From the NCBI GenBank assembly GCA_026392515.1, contig JAPLBY010000004.1, forward strand, positions 1 through 51,002: DNA of 51,002 bases. Reading direction: 5' to 3'. A program made the translations under genes and the position numbers. Shown here piece by piece: positions 49,220 to 51,002 of this stretch. Numbering within the stretch: the stretch's first letter is position 1; each line of letters opens with the position of its first letter. A model generated the notes under the pieces. It searched no databases, had not been told where the DNA came from, and saw only the letters and a program-made list of their open reading frames with translations. Origin of the DNA: Actinomycetota bacterium (GTDB lineage: Bacteria > Actinomycetota > Actinomycetes > S36-B12 > UBA5976).

Positions 49220-50322
49220 GCATTCTAAAGCGCAGTTTTGTATCTAAGTTCGATGCCGCCATTGAATCTGAACAAAATCAAGCAGCCCGTGTCGCTGCTC
49301 TCAGCCAGATCCTGGATGTCTTGCCAGACGCCGCCGCAATTATTGACGCCTCAGATCAAGTCTTAGAGGCAAGTGCGAACTGTGTTGCCATGGGATTAGT
49401 GAGTAATGACCGAATCGCTCCAGTAGAAATTCGCGCTTTGAATCGTGAAGTTAACCGCTTGCGCAAAACCCAAAGCCGAGAAGTAGTTGTGAATCGAAGC
49501 GGATCGAAATTGGGAAACTGGGAAGCCAGGGTTCAAATCTCGCCGATCGATGATGAGTTGAGCTTGATGATTGCTCAAGATTTGAGTGAAGAACGTCGAC
49601 TTAATGATGTGCGCCGCGACTTTGTGGCAAACGTTTCACATGAACTTAAAACCCCGGTTGGTGCGCTTTCATTATTAGCGGAAGCAGTACAAGCAGCTGA
49701 TACAGACATAGAGCAAGTACGACATTTCACGAGTCGAATGCAAGTCGAAGTTAAGCGCCTGACCGCAATGATTTCTGACTTAGTTGCACTCTCACAGGTT
49801 CAGGGCGATGCAGCACTTCGAACTTCCGCGCCAGTCCAAGTACAAAGCATTATTGCCGAAGCAGTTGATGCAACCAAGATTTCTGCTGAGCAACAACATA
49901 TTGAAGTTTCGATAAGCGACGATGTTGAACCAGGTCGGATTTTCGGAGATGAACAACAGTTGGTAACGGCGTTAAGCAATTTGATTTCTAATGCAATCAA
50001 ATATTCGCCGTCCCATACCAAAGTTGGCGTCGGCTCTCGTCGCGTTGGCAACATGATTGAAATTTCGGTGACTGATCAGGGTCCTGGAATTCCTGAAAGT
50101 GACGTGGAGCGAATCTTCGAACGTTTTTATCGGGTGGATCCGGCACGATCCAGAGATACCGGCGGCACCGGACTTGGTCTTGCGATTGTCAAACATGTCT
50201 GCGCAAATCATGGTGGCGAATGCACCGTTTGGTCTCAAGTGGGACAAGGTTCAACTTTCACATTACGTATCCCTGCCTACCTAAACGGGTCGGCAACTCC
50301 AGCGGAGGTATCAGGTAAATGA
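49207..50322 (+). CDS. senX3: SenX3/PhoR-like sensor histidine kinase without membrane segments
   Basis: Phosphate-responsive kinase partner of RegX3. The 371-residue protein has a PAS-like region (about 30-125), HisKA with phospho-acceptor His145 in ANVSHELKTPVGAL, an N box (ALSNLISNAIKYSP), DQGPGIPESD and GGTGLGLAIVKHV. Known SenX3 proteins start with two membrane helices; none is seen here, and the in-frame DNA upstream to the stop at 49147 encodes none. The kinase may therefore be cytosolic or tethered by PhoU or others. The start is GTG 49207 or TTG 49216. It overlaps regX3 by 4 nt (ATGA). Confidence 0.88.
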   Translation: MGILSILKRSFVSKFDAAIESEQNQAARVAALSQILDVLPDAAAIIDASDQVLEASANCVAMGLVSNDRIAPVEIRALNREVNRLRKTQSREVVVNRSGSKLGNWEARVQISPIDDELSLMIAQDLSEERRLNDVRRDFVANVSHELKTPVGALSLLAEAVQAADTDIEQVRHFTSRMQVEVKRLTAMISDLVALSQVQGDAALRTSAPVQVQSIIAEAVDATKISAEQQHIEVSISDDVEPGRIFGDEQQLVTALSNLISNAIKYSPSHTKVGVGSRRVGNMIEISVTDQGPGIPESDVERIFERFYRVDPARSRDTGGTGLGLAIVKHVCANHGGECTVWSQVGQGSTFTLRIPAYLNGSATPAEVSGK

Positions 50323-50999
50323 CTCGAGTACTAGTAATCGAAGACGAAGAATCATTCCGCGATGCATTGCAGTTCATGCTGTCGCGCGAAGGCTTCGACG
50401 TTGTACTAGCTGCCGATGGCGCAGAAGGTATGAAGCAGTTTGATTCCAAGAATCCAGACATTGTGTTACTTGACTTAATGTTGCCAGAAGTTTCTGGTAC
50501 TGAAGTTTGTAAATATATTCGCACTAAGTCAAATGTCCCAGTAATTATGTTGACTGCTAAAGATACTGAAATAGATAAAGTCGTTGGCCTGGAACTAGGT
50601 GCGGATGACTATGTAACCAAACCATTCTCAACCCGCGAGCTGCTAGCTCGAATCAAGGCAGTTTTGCGCCGGGGTACTGACGTGGAATTTGACTCAGTCG
50701 GAGCAGTCGAAGGTGGCCCAATTCGAATGGATGTCGAACGCCATGCCCTTTCAGTTAATGGCGAAGCAGTTTCGATGCCATTAAAGGAATTTGAACTACT
50801 TGAATTCCTAATGCGTAATTCTGGTCGAGTGCTAACTCGTGGCCAGTTAATGGATCGGGTTTGGGGATCCAACTATGTAGGCGATGGGAAAACCCTTGAT
50901 GTCCACGTAAAGCGAATTCGTTCAAAAATCGAGCCAGACCCAGCAAATCCGGTGTATTTAACCACCGTTCGCGGTTTGGGTTATCGCTTCGAGGCGTAA
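50319..50999 (+). CDS. regX3: Response regulator RegX3-like (OmpR/PhoB family)
   Basis: DNA-binding partner of the SenX3-like kinase, expected to activate phosphate-uptake genes. The 226-residue protein has a receiver domain (IEDEES; phospho-acceptor Asp52 in LLDLMLPEVSG; VTKPFS) and a winged-helix domain (MPLKEFELLEFL; LDVHVKRIRSKIE; RGLGYRFEA). The stop is 3 nt before the window edge. The senX3-regX3 order divergent from phoU is the mycobacterial arrangement. Confidence 0.94.
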   Translation: MTRVLVIEDEESFRDALQFMLSREGFDVVLAADGAEGMKQFDSKNPDIVLLDLMLPEVSGTEVCKYIRTKSNVPVIMLTAKDTEIDKVVGLELGADDYVTKPFSTRELLARIKAVLRRGTDVEFDSVGAVEGGPIRMDVERHALSVNGEAVSMPLKEFELLEFLMRNSGRVLTRGQLMDRVWGSNYVGDGKTLDVHVKRIRSKIEPDPANPVYLTTVRGLGYRFEA

Positions 51000-51002
51000 A
51001 GA

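Noticed and set aside
1-51002. Mobile elements, prophage, CRISPR arrays, rRNA genes
   Set aside because: No transposase, integrase, phage structural gene, spaced repeat array or rRNA sequence was seen anywhere in the window.

Overview
The window looks like a chromosomal segment from an actinobacterium with a moderate G+C content, clearly lower than classical high-GC relatives (judged by eye, not counted). The actinobacterial signs are the folE-folP-folB-folK-DUF3180 order, mycothiol synthesis (mshA), a SenX3/RegX3-type phosphate system next to phoU, ClpC, DUF2516, DUF2520 beside panC, an aspartokinase with an internal beta-subunit start, and many genes with a TANNNT element 6-8 nt before the start codon (leaderless style). 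Short intergenic gaps and many 4-nt overlaps suggest a streamlined genome, such as a freshwater planktonic actinobacterium; that placement is inference. I see no insertion sequence, phage, CRISPR array or rRNA.

Layout. 1-2394: end of a folate operon, in which folP is broken by a small frame-shifting deletion. 2391-8451: a histidine kinase/response regulator pair, then divergently three small exported low-complexity proteins, an ApbE-type flavin transferase and a membrane flavin/Fe-S reductase. 8486-14744: nitrilase-family hydrolase, CopC and a CopD-CtaG fusion, dCTP deaminase, and a large membrane Fe-S oxidoreductase. 14881-16905: secreted M4-type metallopeptidase. 16898-25675: rRNA/tRNA methyltransferase, homocysteine methyltransferase with a small partner, hydrolase, MFS exporter, nitronate monooxygenase-like enzyme behind a repeat array, pyrophosphatase, D,D-carboxypeptidase, tilS, hpt. 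25681-28107: SRP RNA, a ProC-like reductase, an arsC-aquaporin pair, and tRNA-Ser(GGA) with a truncated tRNA-like copy. 28208-33031: dnaX-recR, then ask-asd. 33039-40798: phosphoesterase, unknown disordered protein, orphan NuoD-like protein, DUF2520-panC-coaX, lysS, an ArgA-like acetyltransferase. 40961-51000: clpC, lhgO, DUF2516, methyltransferase, gpmA, YbjN, mshA, phoU, senX3, regX3.

The most interesting signal is regulatory. Three promoters (before 4562, 5098 and 14881), all driving predicted exported proteins, share a tandem element TTCTTGG-N4-TTCTTGGAT with an 11-bp period. In all three its end lies exactly 47 nt before the start codon, and each has a TA(G/C)ATT -10 element 6-7 nt before the start. 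An 11-bp direct repeat is the classic operator form for OmpR/PhoB-family regulators. One copy sits between the response-regulator gene at 3773-4450 and its divergent neighbour, so I infer a small envelope-associated regulon made of the two-component pair, the exported proteins, possibly the ApbE/reductase genes, and the distant metallopeptidase.

Other points of note: two genes appear to lack a standard start codon (ApbE, D,D-carboxypeptidase); the SenX3-like kinase has no membrane anchor and is preceded by a 14-codon overlapping upstream ORF; and the arsC-aquaporin pair is bracketed by near-identical hairpins next to a tRNA gene.
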